Shown here piece by piece: positions 22,445 through 30,908 of a stretch of DNA of 64,000 nt (position 1 is the stretch's first letter; the number at the start of each line of letters is the position of its first letter). The stretch covers positions 111,716 to 175,715 of the forward strand of contig NZ_JAGJCF010000010.1 in assembly GCF_017815135.1 (NCBI RefSeq), given 5' to 3'. A program made the translations under genes and the position numbers. The notes beneath the pieces are model-generated. The model saw nothing but the letters and a program-made list of their open reading frames with translations, ran no database searches and was not told the origin of the DNA. Source of the stretch: Jiella mangrovi (GTDB lineage Bacteria; Pseudomonadota; Alphaproteobacteria; Rhizobiales; Rhizobiaceae).

Positions 22445-23167
22445 TCAGAGGGTCAGCGACGAGGCGCTGCGTGAATCGGCCGAGATGTAGGAGCGGATCT
22501 GGCGCACGATCTGATCGGCATGGGCCACCGCAAGGCGGTCCGATTCCTCGACATCGCGGGCGATGAGCGCGGCGATCATGTCCTCGTGCTCGACCACGTA
22601 CTGGCGCGGCAGGTTATCGTCGTAGGAGTGGTAGTAGAGGCGAAGGATGCGGCGCCCCTCGTCCAGCAGGCGACGGAACAGGTCGGTGTAGTACTTGTTG
22701 CGGCCAGCGACGGCGACGGCGATGTGGAAGTCGCGATTGGTCGCGATCATTGCGAGCACGTCGCGTTCATCAACGGCGCGGGAAAAATTGGCTTGGTGCG
22801 CGCGGATCGCAGCCACGTCGGCTTCAGAGTGGTTCCCTGCCGCAAGGCGCGCGGTCACCCGGTACATCAGCGTCAGTGCATCAAAAAATGAGCCGAGCTG
22901 CAGGAAGTCGATGTTGGACACGATGGTCGTGCGGTTGGTCAGGGTGGAGATCAGTCCCTCGGCGGCAAGGCGCACCAGCGCCTCGCGGATCGGCGTACGC
23001 GACATCGAGAAGCGCTGCGACAGGTCTGTTTCGTCGATAGGGCTGCCAGGGGCGAGTTTCAGCTCGATGATCTCGTTGCGCAGGATCTCGTAGACGTAGG
23101 CTACGCCTTCCCCGCGTTTGACCTGGGGCGGATTGCCCTCAACCGCTGTAACCGAAGCCTCTGACAT
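22445..23167 (-). CDS. GntR-family regulator, FCD (FadR) subfamily
   Basis: A 240-residue regulator: winged helix at about residues 20-88 (YVYEILRNEIIELKLAPGSP and RFSMSRTPIREALVRLAAEG) and an all-helical FCD ligand-binding domain from about 95 to 225, with NRDFHIAVAVAGRN and the helix ending AHADQIVRQIRSY. I start at ATG 23167, with AGGAG 11 bases upstream, instead of the in-frame GTG at 23203 that lacks a ribosome binding site. It sits between the leftward catabolic genes and the rightward transport genes. Matching palindromes in both flanking spacers suggest it represses both arms and itself, with a hydroxyproline-pathway compound as inducer (inference). Confidence 0.88.
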   Translation of the reverse strand: MSEASVTAVEGNPPQVKRGEGVAYVYEILRNEIIELKLAPGSPIDETDLSQRFSMSRTPIREALVRLAAEGLISTLTNRTTIVSNIDFLQLGSFFDALTLMYRVTARLAAGNHSEADVAAIRAHQANFSRAVDERDVLAMIATNRDFHIAVAVAGRNKYYTDLFRRLLDEGRRILRLYYHSYDDNLPRQYVVEHEDMIAALIARDVEESDRLAVAHADQIVRQIRSYISADSRSASSLTL

Positions 23168-23243
23168 TCTCTTGATGACTCCTGAGTTTTCCGCAGTCTG
23201 CACAATCCGGTGGATTTACACCACTCACCTTTTAATATTTTTA

Positions 23244-23253
23244 TTGTCGACAA
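23244..23253. promoter_or_regulatory. Likely GntR operator between the regulator and the amidohydrolase gene
   Basis: A perfect ten-base palindrome TTGTCGACAA in an AT-rich stretch (TTTTAATATTTTTATTG just before it). A nine-of-ten match occurs at 22351-22360. The spacing, 77 bases upstream of the regulator start and 133 upstream of the amidohydrolase start, suits control of both divergent promoters. Confidence 0.6.
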
Positions 23254-23385
23254 GGACGCGATTTCGCAGCTAGTGTCCTCTCTGACCGCGCCGGCGCAAG
23301 ACTGCCACGCCCCACCCGGGTGCAGGCCATCCAGCGGCGTCGCTGCCCTCACGGTAGCTAGGACTGAACAGAACCGGGACTGATC

Positions 23386-24618
23386 ATGACGACTTCCGCC
23401 TACACCAATGCCTGCCTGTTGGACTTGCATGCGGAGCGTCTGTCCCGCCCCACCACCGTTGTCGTGGAAGGCGACCGCATCGCGTCGATCGGCGGCGAAG
23501 CCCCGGCGGGTGCAGAGGTGATCGACCTCGGCGGCCGGACCTTGATGCCCGGCCTGATCGACAGCCACTTCCACGTCGTAGCCCATTCGCTCGACCTGTG
23601 GGCCAATGCCGTCGCCACGGATTCGCTGGCCGCGCTTCGCGCCGCAAAGATCATGGAAGAGCTGCTCGACTGCGGCTTCACGACCGTACGTGACCTCGGC
23701 GGCGCAGACCTCGGCCTGGTGCAGGCGGTAGACGACGGACTGATCGACGGCCCCGACCTGGTGATCTGCGGCAAGGGCCTGTCGACCACCGGCGGACACA
23801 CCGACCTACGTGCGCGCACCGACATCCGCCCCGATGCCCTGTCTTGGCGCCTGGGCAACATGGGTGTGCTGGTCGATGGCGTGGACAACGTGCGCTACAC
23901 CTGCCGCAAGATGCTGAAGGAAGGCGCCAAGTTCATCAAGGTCATGGCCAATGGCGGCGTCTCCTCTCCCAATGATCCGATCGACTCGATCCAGTATTCT
24001 CGCGACGAGATCCTGGCGATGGTGGAAGAGGCGGAGAATGCCAACACCTACGTCTCGGCCCACGTCTATCATGACAAAGCGATCCGCCGCTGTGTGGAGT
24101 TGGGCGTAAAATCGCTCGAACACTGCAATCTGATCAGTGCCGAGACCGCAAAGCTGGCTGCCGAGAAAGGCTGCTTCGCGGTGCCAACGCTGGTGGCCTA
24201 TGAGGGGCTCAAACTGGAAGGTGCGGCGCTGGGTCTGGGGCGGGCAGAGCAAGCCAAGATCGACATCGTGCGCGACAAGGGCTTGGAATCGCTTGCGATC
24301 ATGCGCGACGCCGGGTTGCCCATGGCCTTTGGCACCGACCTTTTGGGCCAGTTGCGCAAATATGGCGGGATGGAGTTCGACCTGCTGGCCAAAGTGCTGA
24401 GCCCCACGGAAATCCTGCGCTCCGTGACCGAGATCGGCGCGATGGCCTGCCGCAAATCGGGCGAGATCGGCGTGATTGCCGAAGGCGCGCGGGCCGATTT
24501 CATCGTGCTCGACGGCAACCCGTTTGACGATGTCACCCTGCTTGGCCGCCCCAAGGACCATCTGCGCCTGGTCGTTAAAGCAGGCCGCGTCGCGCGCGAT
24601 TTCGGGCTGCCCGCATGA
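23386..24618 (+). CDS. Amidohydrolase superfamily protein, COG1228 prolidase-like
   Basis: A 410-residue metal-dependent amidohydrolase. The HxH motif is His61/His63 in GLIDSHFHVVAH; KFIKVMANGGVSS holds the probable carboxylated lysine; later metal ligands are in YVSAHVYHD, SLEHCNLI and the Asp of AFGTDLLGQL. In COG1228, characterised members of this type are prolidases acting on Xaa-Pro dipeptides. Next to hydroxyproline genes and an importer, hydrolysis of a hydroxyproline-containing peptide or amide is the best guess, not shown by sequence. No signal peptide, so it acts in the cytoplasm. Its stop overlaps the following GAF gene (ATGA). Confidence 0.8.
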   Translation: MTTSAYTNACLLDLHAERLSRPTTVVVEGDRIASIGGEAPAGAEVIDLGGRTLMPGLIDSHFHVVAHSLDLWANAVATDSLAALRAAKIMEELLDCGFTTVRDLGGADLGLVQAVDDGLIDGPDLVICGKGLSTTGGHTDLRARTDIRPDALSWRLGNMGVLVDGVDNVRYTCRKMLKEGAKFIKVMANGGVSSPNDPIDSIQYSRDEILAMVEEAENANTYVSAHVYHDKAIRRCVELGVKSLEHCNLISAETAKLAAEKGCFAVPTLVAYEGLKLEGAALGLGRAEQAKIDIVRDKGLESLAIMRDAGLPMAFGTDLLGQLRKYGGMEFDLLAKVLSPTEILRSVTEIGAMACRKSGEIGVIAEGARADFIVLDGNPFDDVTLLGRPKDHLRLVVKAGRVARDFGLPA

Positions 24619-25175
24619 GCTGCGACCCCGCCCATCTATCCGCCCTCGTCGCCGGCCCCGAGGCCGCTGCCCGCGTCTTTGCCTATGCGCAGGCGGGGGT
24701 GAATGCGGCGGTCGGGCGCGGTCTGATGACGGCCTCGATCTTTGACATCGAGAAGATGCGCTCGCGCCGGGTGTTTTCCGAAGACCCAGGCGCCTACCCG
24801 ATCGGAAACTTCAAACGTGTCGATCCCAATGGCTGGTACGACCGCGTGATCCGTGGGCGGGCCCATTTCGCGGCCACCACGATCGAAGAGATCGCTTCCG
24901 CCTTTTTCGATTGGGAGAAAATCCGCGATCTGGGTTTTGGCTCAAGCATGAACCTACCGGCCATCGCCGATGACCGGGTGATCGGTACGATGAACCTTCT
25001 CGGGCCCAGGGGCATGTTCGATGCGACCAATGTGGCGCGCGTCTTGGCGTGGCAGCCGGTGGTGACCACGGCCTTTTTGCTTTTGAACCTGCGCGATCGT
25101 GAAACAGCCACGTTGCATGAAGGGCTGTCTGTCGCGAACCCCCTGGGGGGTGAGGGCCTCCCACCGCCTACCTGA
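24615..25175 (+). CDS. Stand-alone GAF-domain protein
   Basis: A 186-residue cytoplasmic protein that is almost all one GAF-like domain: helical N-terminus (DPAHLSALVAGPEAAARVFA), then strands around GLMTASIFDIEKMRSRRVFS, YPIGNFKRVD, GRAHFAATTIEEIA, FGSSMNLPAIADDRVIGTMN and LLGPRGMF. There is no effector domain, no transmembrane segment and no obvious catalytic residue set. It overlaps the amidohydrolase gene by four bases and precedes the importer genes, so it is made in stoichiometry with the amidohydrolase. It may sense the imported compound or assist the enzyme; the function is unknown. Base composition is lower in GC than the surrounding chromosome. Confidence 0.75.
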   Translation: MSCDPAHLSALVAGPEAAARVFAYAQAGVNAAVGRGLMTASIFDIEKMRSRRVFSEDPGAYPIGNFKRVDPNGWYDRVIRGRAHFAATTIEEIASAFFDWEKIRDLGFGSSMNLPAIADDRVIGTMNLLGPRGMFDATNVARVLAWQPVVTTAFLLLNLRDRETATLHEGLSVANPLGGEGLPPPT

Positions 25176-25207
25176 CACAACCGGACCAACATGGAGACTT
25201 CCCCAAG

Positions 25208-26194
25208 ATGCGTACCCTAGCTCTTGCCTCGGTGATTGGCGCGGCGCTTATGGCCACCGCTGCCCATGCCAAAGACTACAATATCGCCTTTCTCGCGGCC
25301 TCCTCGCAAAACGGCTTCAACCAAGCGATCTATAGCGGTATCAAAGAGGCTGCCGCGAAATACCCCAATGTGAAGACCCAGATCTTCGACGGCGAATTTT
25401 CCGCAGACACCCAGTTCAACCAAGTGGAAGACATTGTAGCGGGTGGCAAGTTCGATGCGATCATCATCACGCCTAATGACACGGTGGGCGTGGCAGCAGC
25501 TTTGGAAGATGCGGTAAAAGCGGGGATCAAGGTGGGCACCACGCTGTTCCCGGTGGGCCCCAACCTGTCGGATATGCAGCCGCAAGTGCCCGGCTTGACG
25601 GTGACCGTGGCCTCGGACCCGGTGGTGGGCGCGACCGCACAAGCCAATGCGGTGGTCAATTACTGCAAAGACATCGACCCGTGCAAAGTGGCCGTTCTGA
25701 TCGGTCAGTTGGTCTTCCCTTTCGATAACCTGCGCAACGACACCTATAAAAAGGTCTTGGGCGAGCACAGGAACATCAAGATCGTCGCCACTGGCGAGGG
25801 CAATTACTCGCCCCAAACCTCGATGGTGGCGATGCAGGACATCTTGCAGTCCCACCCCGACATAAATGTCGTGCTCTCGAATGCCGACCAGCATCTGATG
25901 GGGGCCGAAGTCGCGATCGAGGATGCGGGCCTTGATATGTCCAAGATCTTCACAATCGGCGGCGGGCTGAACCAGATCGCGGTCGACTCGATCCGATCGG
26001 GACAATGGAGCGCGACCCTCGCCCAATTCCCCGAATCTGAGGGCAAAGCGGCGCTCAATACGATGGTCGGCGCGCTCGATGGCAAGAAAGAGCCGACTTG
26101 GATCGACGAATATTCGCTGCGCGACACGCCCAAGATCATCACCAAAGAGTGGCTCGATGCGCATCCTGCCTTCCAGGCGGAATGGAAAGGCTGA
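25208..26194 (+). CDS. Ribose-type ABC transporter substrate-binding protein
   Basis: A 328-residue periplasmic binding protein of the RbsB/peripla_BP_4 class. The signal peptide is residues 1-21 (MRTLALASVIGAALMATAAHA). Mature strands include YNIAFLAASSQNGFNQAIYS, DAIIITPNDTVGVAAAL and the hinge region VVLSNADQHLMGAEVAIED. The two cysteines in NYCKDIDPCKVAV may form a disulfide. Although the family is best known for sugars, the neighbouring genes for hydroxyproline use argue that the ligand is an amino acid derivative or small nitrogen compound (inference). ATPase and permease genes follow in the same direction. Confidence 0.88.
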   Translation: MRTLALASVIGAALMATAAHAKDYNIAFLAASSQNGFNQAIYSGIKEAAAKYPNVKTQIFDGEFSADTQFNQVEDIVAGGKFDAIIITPNDTVGVAAALEDAVKAGIKVGTTLFPVGPNLSDMQPQVPGLTVTVASDPVVGATAQANAVVNYCKDIDPCKVAVLIGQLVFPFDNLRNDTYKKVLGEHRNIKIVATGEGNYSPQTSMVAMQDILQSHPDINVVLSNADQHLMGAEVAIEDAGLDMSKIFTIGGGLNQIAVDSIRSGQWSATLAQFPESEGKAALNTMVGALDGKKEPTWIDEYSLRDTPKIITKEWLDAHPAFQAEWKG

Positions 26195-26287
26195 CCGCCC
26201 GCGACCTCGCTTTGGGGCGCGCGGCCTATCTCCCCACGCCGCCGCGCGCCCAGCTTCGCCCCCGACAGAGCTACCCAAGGAAAGAGC

Positions 26288-27826
26288 ATGGAGCACAAAG
26301 AAATCGCCGTGCGCCTGCGCGCGATGGCCAAAAGCTTTGGTGGCACCAAAATTCTTGACGATATCAGCATCGATTTCTTGCAAAGCTCGGTGCACGCGCT
26401 GGTCGGTGAAAACGGGGCTGGCAAGTCAAGCGTCGGCAAGGTCGTCGGTGGCTATTACACCCCCGACGAGGGCACGCTTGAGGTGTTTGGCCAAAAGGTC
26501 GAGCGGTTTTCGCCGCGTGATGCACTGGGCCTTGGCATCGCGATGATCCATCAGGAATTGCAGCTCGTGCCCGAAATGACGGTCGTCCAAAACGTCTTTC
26601 TAGGCCAGGAGGCAAACCGCGCAGGCTTTTTGCGCAAGGGCGATCTGGCGCGCTTTCATGAGTTGGAAAAGACCTGCGATTTCGGGCTCGATCCACATGC
26701 GCGCATCGCCGATATGCGCATCGCCGAGCGGCAGAAAGTCGAAATCATGCGCGCCATCGCCCGTGATGCGCGGGTGATCATCATGGATGAGCCAACCTCT
26801 TCATTGACCGAGGATGAGGCCGAACGCCTGCATCAGCTGATTGCCCGTCTCAAGGCGCGCAATGTCACTGTGATCTATGTCAGCCATTTCCTTGACCACA
26901 TTCTCGCCCATTGCGACCGGGTCACGATCATGCGCGATGGCCATGTGATCCGTACCGATGACATGGCTGGTGAAACCAAGCAAAGCCTCGTCGAGTCCAT
27001 GCTGGGGGCGGCGTCTGAGATCAGCTGGCCCGCGCTGCCCCCAGCCCCGGACCGCGCCCATACTGCCATTGTCGAGATGCGCGAGGTGGCCACCGATACG
27101 GGCCTGTCTGACATCTCGCTCGAGATTGCACCGGGGGAAATCGTCGGCCTCATCGGGTTGGTGGGCGCAGGTCGATCCGAGGTCGGGCGCGCGCTTTTTG
27201 GGGCCGATCCAATCACCGCAGGCAGCTATTCGATTGCGGGCGTGATGCAGTCCAAACGCTTCAACATCCCCAAGGCGATCGCCCAAGGTATCGCCTTTGT
27301 CCCCGAAGACCGGCGCAAACAGGGGCTCGTGCTGACCCAGACGACACGGCCTAATATCTCGCTCGCCTCTCTGGGGGCGATTTCGAGCAGGGGTTTCATC
27401 AGCACCCGCAAGGAAACCGCCCGCGTCCGTGCCATGATCGAACATTTCGGCATTGTACCAGCCGCCACCAATGGCGAAGTCGCCTATTATTCGGGCGGGA
27501 ACCAGCAAAAGGTGCTGCTCTCCAAATGGGCCATCGAGCGCCCCAAACTGCTGATTCTCGATGAGCCCAGCCGCGGTGTCGATATCGGCGCGCGCAGGCG
27601 CATCCATGACTTCATCATCGAAATGGCCAAGGCTGGCGTGGCTGTATTGCTGATCTCGTCCGAATTGGAAGAGGTGATCAACCTATCTCATCGCGGCTAC
27701 CTGATGAGCGAGGGCCGCATTTTTGCCGAGGCTGACTGCCGCAGCTTGAGCGTGGAAGACGCCCTGCGCCGCATTTTCAAAGAACAAGACGCCGCCCCCA
27801 GCAGCAAGGAGGCTCAAGCAAGATGA
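26288..27826 (+). CDS. Ribose-type ABC transporter ATPase, two ABC domains
   Basis: A 512-residue RbsA-like protein with two fused ATPase domains. Domain one has Walker A GENGAGKSS (40-48), the degenerate signature ADMRIAERQKVEIMRAIA and Walker B VIIMDEPTSSL. Domain two has the usual altered Walker A GLVGAGRSEVGRAL, signature YYSGGNQQKVLLSKWA and LLILDEPSRGVDIG. It powers the importer formed with the binding protein upstream and the permease that starts within its stop (ATGA overlap). A 93-base spacer separates it from the binding-protein gene. Several lines of this gene have visibly lower GC (about 58%) than the flanking chromosome. Confidence 0.92.
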   Translation: MEHKEIAVRLRAMAKSFGGTKILDDISIDFLQSSVHALVGENGAGKSSVGKVVGGYYTPDEGTLEVFGQKVERFSPRDALGLGIAMIHQELQLVPEMTVVQNVFLGQEANRAGFLRKGDLARFHELEKTCDFGLDPHARIADMRIAERQKVEIMRAIARDARVIIMDEPTSSLTEDEAERLHQLIARLKARNVTVIYVSHFLDHILAHCDRVTIMRDGHVIRTDDMAGETKQSLVESMLGAASEISWPALPPAPDRAHTAIVEMREVATDTGLSDISLEIAPGEIVGLIGLVGAGRSEVGRALFGADPITAGSYSIAGVMQSKRFNIPKAIAQGIAFVPEDRRKQGLVLTQTTRPNISLASLGAISSRGFISTRKETARVRAMIEHFGIVPAATNGEVAYYSGGNQQKVLLSKWAIERPKLLILDEPSRGVDIGARRRIHDFIIEMAKAGVAVLLISSELEEVINLSHRGYLMSEGRIFAEADCRSLSVEDALRRIFKEQDAAPSSKEAQAR

Positions 27827-28800
27827 GCGACACTCAACTTTCCGCGCAAGCCCCTCGGCCCAGTTTCAAGATTTCGCCCGGCGATTTTGCCCGCGAATAT
27901 GGCGTGCTGACGATCATCGTCGTGCTGATGATCGCTCTTGCCCTGATCTCGGACAGCTTTTTGACCGCGCGCAATCTGCTGAACATCATCAATCAATCTG
28001 CCCCGCTGGCCATCATCGCCTGCGCCCTGACACTCGTGATCATTGGCGGGGGGTTCGATCTGTCGACCGGAGCGATCTTTGGTGTGGCCTCGGTCTCGGC
28101 CGGGTGGGTCGCGGTACAGATCGACCCGTATATGGCCATTCTTGTGGGCCCGCTGGTCGGCCTTGTTCTGGGCGCGATCAATGGCTGCATTATCACCGGC
28201 TTTGGTGTGCATTCCTTCCTTGTGACGTTGGCCACGAGCCTTGTCTATCGCGGCATTGCGATCTTGATCACCGGTGGCGCGCTGATCCCGGTGCGGATCG
28301 AGCAATTCTCATGGCTGGGCCGGGGGCGGATCGGGATGGTCCATGTCGCGGTCTTCGTGCTTTTGATCGTGATGATCATCTTCATGGTGCTGTTGAACCG
28401 CACCACCTTTGGCCGCCGGGTCTTTGCGGTGGGGGGCAATGAAGAGGCGGCGATCTTGTCGGGCATCCGCACCAATCTGATCAAGATCATGACCTTCACG
28501 CTTTCGGGTATGGCGGCAGGGCTTGCCGGTGTGATTGCCGTCAGCCGCATCTCGATGGCCTCGCCGCAGGCGGGCACCGGTATGGAATTCGAAGCGATTG
28601 CTGCCGTCATCTTGGGGGGCACCTCGATTATGGGCGGCGCGGGCGCGATCTGGCGCTCTATCGCGGGCGTCTTGTTGATGGCGCTGATCGGAAACGGCTT
28701 CAACATTCTCAACATCAACCCGTTTTTCAAAGACCTGACCACCGGTGTGATCATCGTGGTGGCAGTGGCCCTGGCGGCATCGGGTCGCAAACGGCGTTAA
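27823..28800 (+). CDS. Ribose-type ABC transporter permease
   Basis: A 325-residue RbsC-family membrane protein with eight to ten hydrophobic helices. Family segments are ADSFLTARNLLN-like LISDSFLTARNLLNIINQSA, the glycine-rich GGGFDLSTGAIFGVASV, GVHSFLVTLATSLVYRGIAI, RVFAVGGNEEAAILSGI and GAIAAVILGGTS-like IAAVILGGTSIMGGAGAIWR. It pairs with the two-domain ATPase whose gene it overlaps by four bases, probably as a homodimer in the inner membrane. The hyuA-like gene follows after 20 bases, so import and HyuAB are probably one transcript. Confidence 0.92.
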   Translation: MSDTQLSAQAPRPSFKISPGDFAREYGVLTIIVVLMIALALISDSFLTARNLLNIINQSAPLAIIACALTLVIIGGGFDLSTGAIFGVASVSAGWVAVQIDPYMAILVGPLVGLVLGAINGCIITGFGVHSFLVTLATSLVYRGIAILITGGALIPVRIEQFSWLGRGRIGMVHVAVFVLLIVMIIFMVLLNRTTFGRRVFAVGGNEEAAILSGIRTNLIKIMTFTLSGMAAGLAGVIAVSRISMASPQAGTGMEFEAIAAVILGGTSIMGGAGAIWRSIAGVLLMALIGNGFNILNINPFFKDLTTGVIIVVAVALAASGRKRR

Positions 28801-28820
28801 CGCCGTCGAATTGGACAAAC

Positions 28821-30905
28821 ATGATGACTGACAAGATTACCCGCGTCTCGACCGATGTCGGCGGCACCTTCACCGATTTGGTGTATTTCGAGACAGATCT
28901 GGCGACGGGCGCGCAACGCGTGCTGACCGAGAAATCCGACACTACGCCGCCAAACTTCGAGCAGGGCGTGCTGAACGTGCTGGACAAGGGTGGGGTCGAC
29001 ATCTCGACGGTGGACTTCTTCGCCCATGGCACCACTGTGGTGATCAACGCCCTGACCGAGCGCAAGGGCGCCAAGGTCGGGCTGCTCACCACAAAGGGCT
29101 TCCGTGACGCGATCGAGATCGGCCGCGGCAACCGCCCCGACTTCTTCAACCTGCTGTACAAGAAGCCCGCCCCCTTCGTGGAACGCTACCTGCGCCGCGA
29201 GATCACCGGGCGGATGGACTATCAGGGCCATGAAGTCACCCCGCTGGATCTGGCGGGCCTCGACGAGACGCTGGACCTGTTCCGCGCCGAGGGAATCGAG
29301 GCCATCGCGGTGAGCTTCCTGCATGCCTACGCCAACCCGGCGCACGAACAGCAGATCAAGGCCGAGATCGAGACGCGCTGGCCCGAGGTGACGGTGGTCA
29401 CCTCTCACCAGATCACCCGCGAATGGCGCGAGTACGAACGTACCAACACCGCGATCCTGTCGGCCTACGTACAACCCAAGGCACAGCGCTACCTCGAGAA
29501 GCTGGAAACCGGCCTGACCGACAACGGTTACAAGGGCCAGCTCTTCATCATGCAGTCGAACTGCGGCGTGGATTCGGTGGATGCCGTCAAGGCGGTTCCG
29601 ATCACCATGGTCGAAAGCGGCCCGGCCTCGGGCTTCTGGGGCGCGGCCGAACTGGGCAGGATCATCGGCGAGCCGAACATCTTGGCGCTCGACATCGGCG
29701 GCACCACGGCGAAATGCTCGCTGATCGAGAACAACCAGGTCACCATCAAGACCGACTACTGGATCGAACGCGACCGCAAGTCGGCCGGGTATCCGATCAT
29801 GGTCCCGGTGGTGGACCTCGTGGAGATCGGCAACGGCGGCGGATCGATCGCCTGGGTCGACGATTTCGACAAGCTGCACGTGGGTCCGCAATCGGCCGGC
29901 TCCACCCCCGGACCGGCGGCCTATGGCCGGGGCGGTGAAAACGCTACGACGACCGACGCCAACCTGGCGCTTGGCCGGATCAACGAGGACTACTTCTGTG
30001 GCGGCTCCGTCGAGGCGGACATGCCGGCGGTGGAAAGCGCGCTGGAGAAGCTGGCCGGCAAGCTGGGCAACAGCACCCGGGACGTCGCCCGCGGCATCGT
30101 GCGGATCGCCAACTCCAACATGGTCAACGCGCTGAAGCTGGTCTCGGTCAACCGCGGCTATGACCCGCGCGACTTCACCCTCGTCGTCTTCGGCGGTGGC
30201 GGCCCGATGCATGGCGTGGCGCTCGGACAGGAGCTGGGCGTGAAGAAGGTGGTGGTGCCGCGTGGCGCGCCAGTGTTCTCCGCCTGGGGCATGATGATGT
30301 CGGACCTGCGGCGCGACTACTTCGTCACTCGCCTGATGGACGGCAACGACCGCGACGGGCTCGACGAGCTGCTGTCGAACACGATGGAGCTGGCGCGCGA
30401 GGAATACGCCCGCGAGGGCGTGGCCGGCGACAAGGTGAGCTTCAGGCCGCTCGTGCGCTGCCGCTACCAGAACCAGGAATTCGCCGTCGAGGTGCCGGTG
30501 CCCGCGGGCCCGGTGACCGACGAGGTGATCGCCCGGATGCTGAGCGAATTCCACGAGATCTACGAGCGCGAGTACACCTATCGCCTGTCGGCCGGTGTGG
30601 AGATCATCGGCATCCACCTGATCGCGGCCTCCGAGGTCGGAAAGCTGGAGCTGGTGCCGCTGCCGAAGACCGGGGCGAAGCTGGAAGATGCCGTGAAGGG
30701 CCACCGTATGGTCGACTATGCGACCGAGGGCGAACACGAGGCGACGATCTACGACAGCACCAAGTTCGAGCCGGGGATGTCCTTTGCAGGGCCGGCGGTG
30801 ATCGAGGATCCCGGCACCACGATCGTCGTGCATCCCAGCAACCGCGTTTCCATCGACGATTACGGCAACACGCATATCGAGACGCGTACAGAGGAAAAGG
30901 GCTGA
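28821..30905 (+). CDS. Hydantoinase/oxoprolinase family protein, HyuA-type subunit
   Basis: A 694-residue protein of the HyuA / 5-oxoprolinase N-terminal family. It begins with the ATP-binding RVSTDVGGTFTDLVYFE, has a second ASKHA phosphate loop LALDIGGTTAKCSLIE, and VFGGGGPMHGVALGQELGV near the end of the ATPase part. Relatives hydrolyse cyclic amides (hydantoins, 5-oxoproline) at the cost of ATP, or carboxylate ketones. The partner HyuB gene starts four bases after the stop. In this cluster an ATP-driven opening of a lactam or cyclic dipeptide related to hydroxyproline is plausible but unproven. A second ATG at 28824 is an equally good start. Confidence 0.88.
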   Translation: MMTDKITRVSTDVGGTFTDLVYFETDLATGAQRVLTEKSDTTPPNFEQGVLNVLDKGGVDISTVDFFAHGTTVVINALTERKGAKVGLLTTKGFRDAIEIGRGNRPDFFNLLYKKPAPFVERYLRREITGRMDYQGHEVTPLDLAGLDETLDLFRAEGIEAIAVSFLHAYANPAHEQQIKAEIETRWPEVTVVTSHQITREWREYERTNTAILSAYVQPKAQRYLEKLETGLTDNGYKGQLFIMQSNCGVDSVDAVKAVPITMVESGPASGFWGAAELGRIIGEPNILALDIGGTTAKCSLIENNQVTIKTDYWIERDRKSAGYPIMVPVVDLVEIGNGGGSIAWVDDFDKLHVGPQSAGSTPGPAAYGRGGENATTTDANLALGRINEDYFCGGSVEADMPAVESALEKLAGKLGNSTRDVARGIVRIANSNMVNALKLVSVNRGYDPRDFTLVVFGGGGPMHGVALGQELGVKKVVVPRGAPVFSAWGMMMSDLRRDYFVTRLMDGNDRDGLDELLSNTMELAREEYAREGVAGDKVSFRPLVRCRYQNQEFAVEVPVPAGPVTDEVIARMLSEFHEIYEREYTYRLSAGVEIIGIHLIAASEVGKLELVPLPKTGAKLEDAVKGHRMVDYATEGEHEATIYDSTKFEPGMSFAGPAVIEDPGTTIVVHPSNRVSIDDYGNTHIETRTEEKG

Positions 30906-30908
30906 GCC

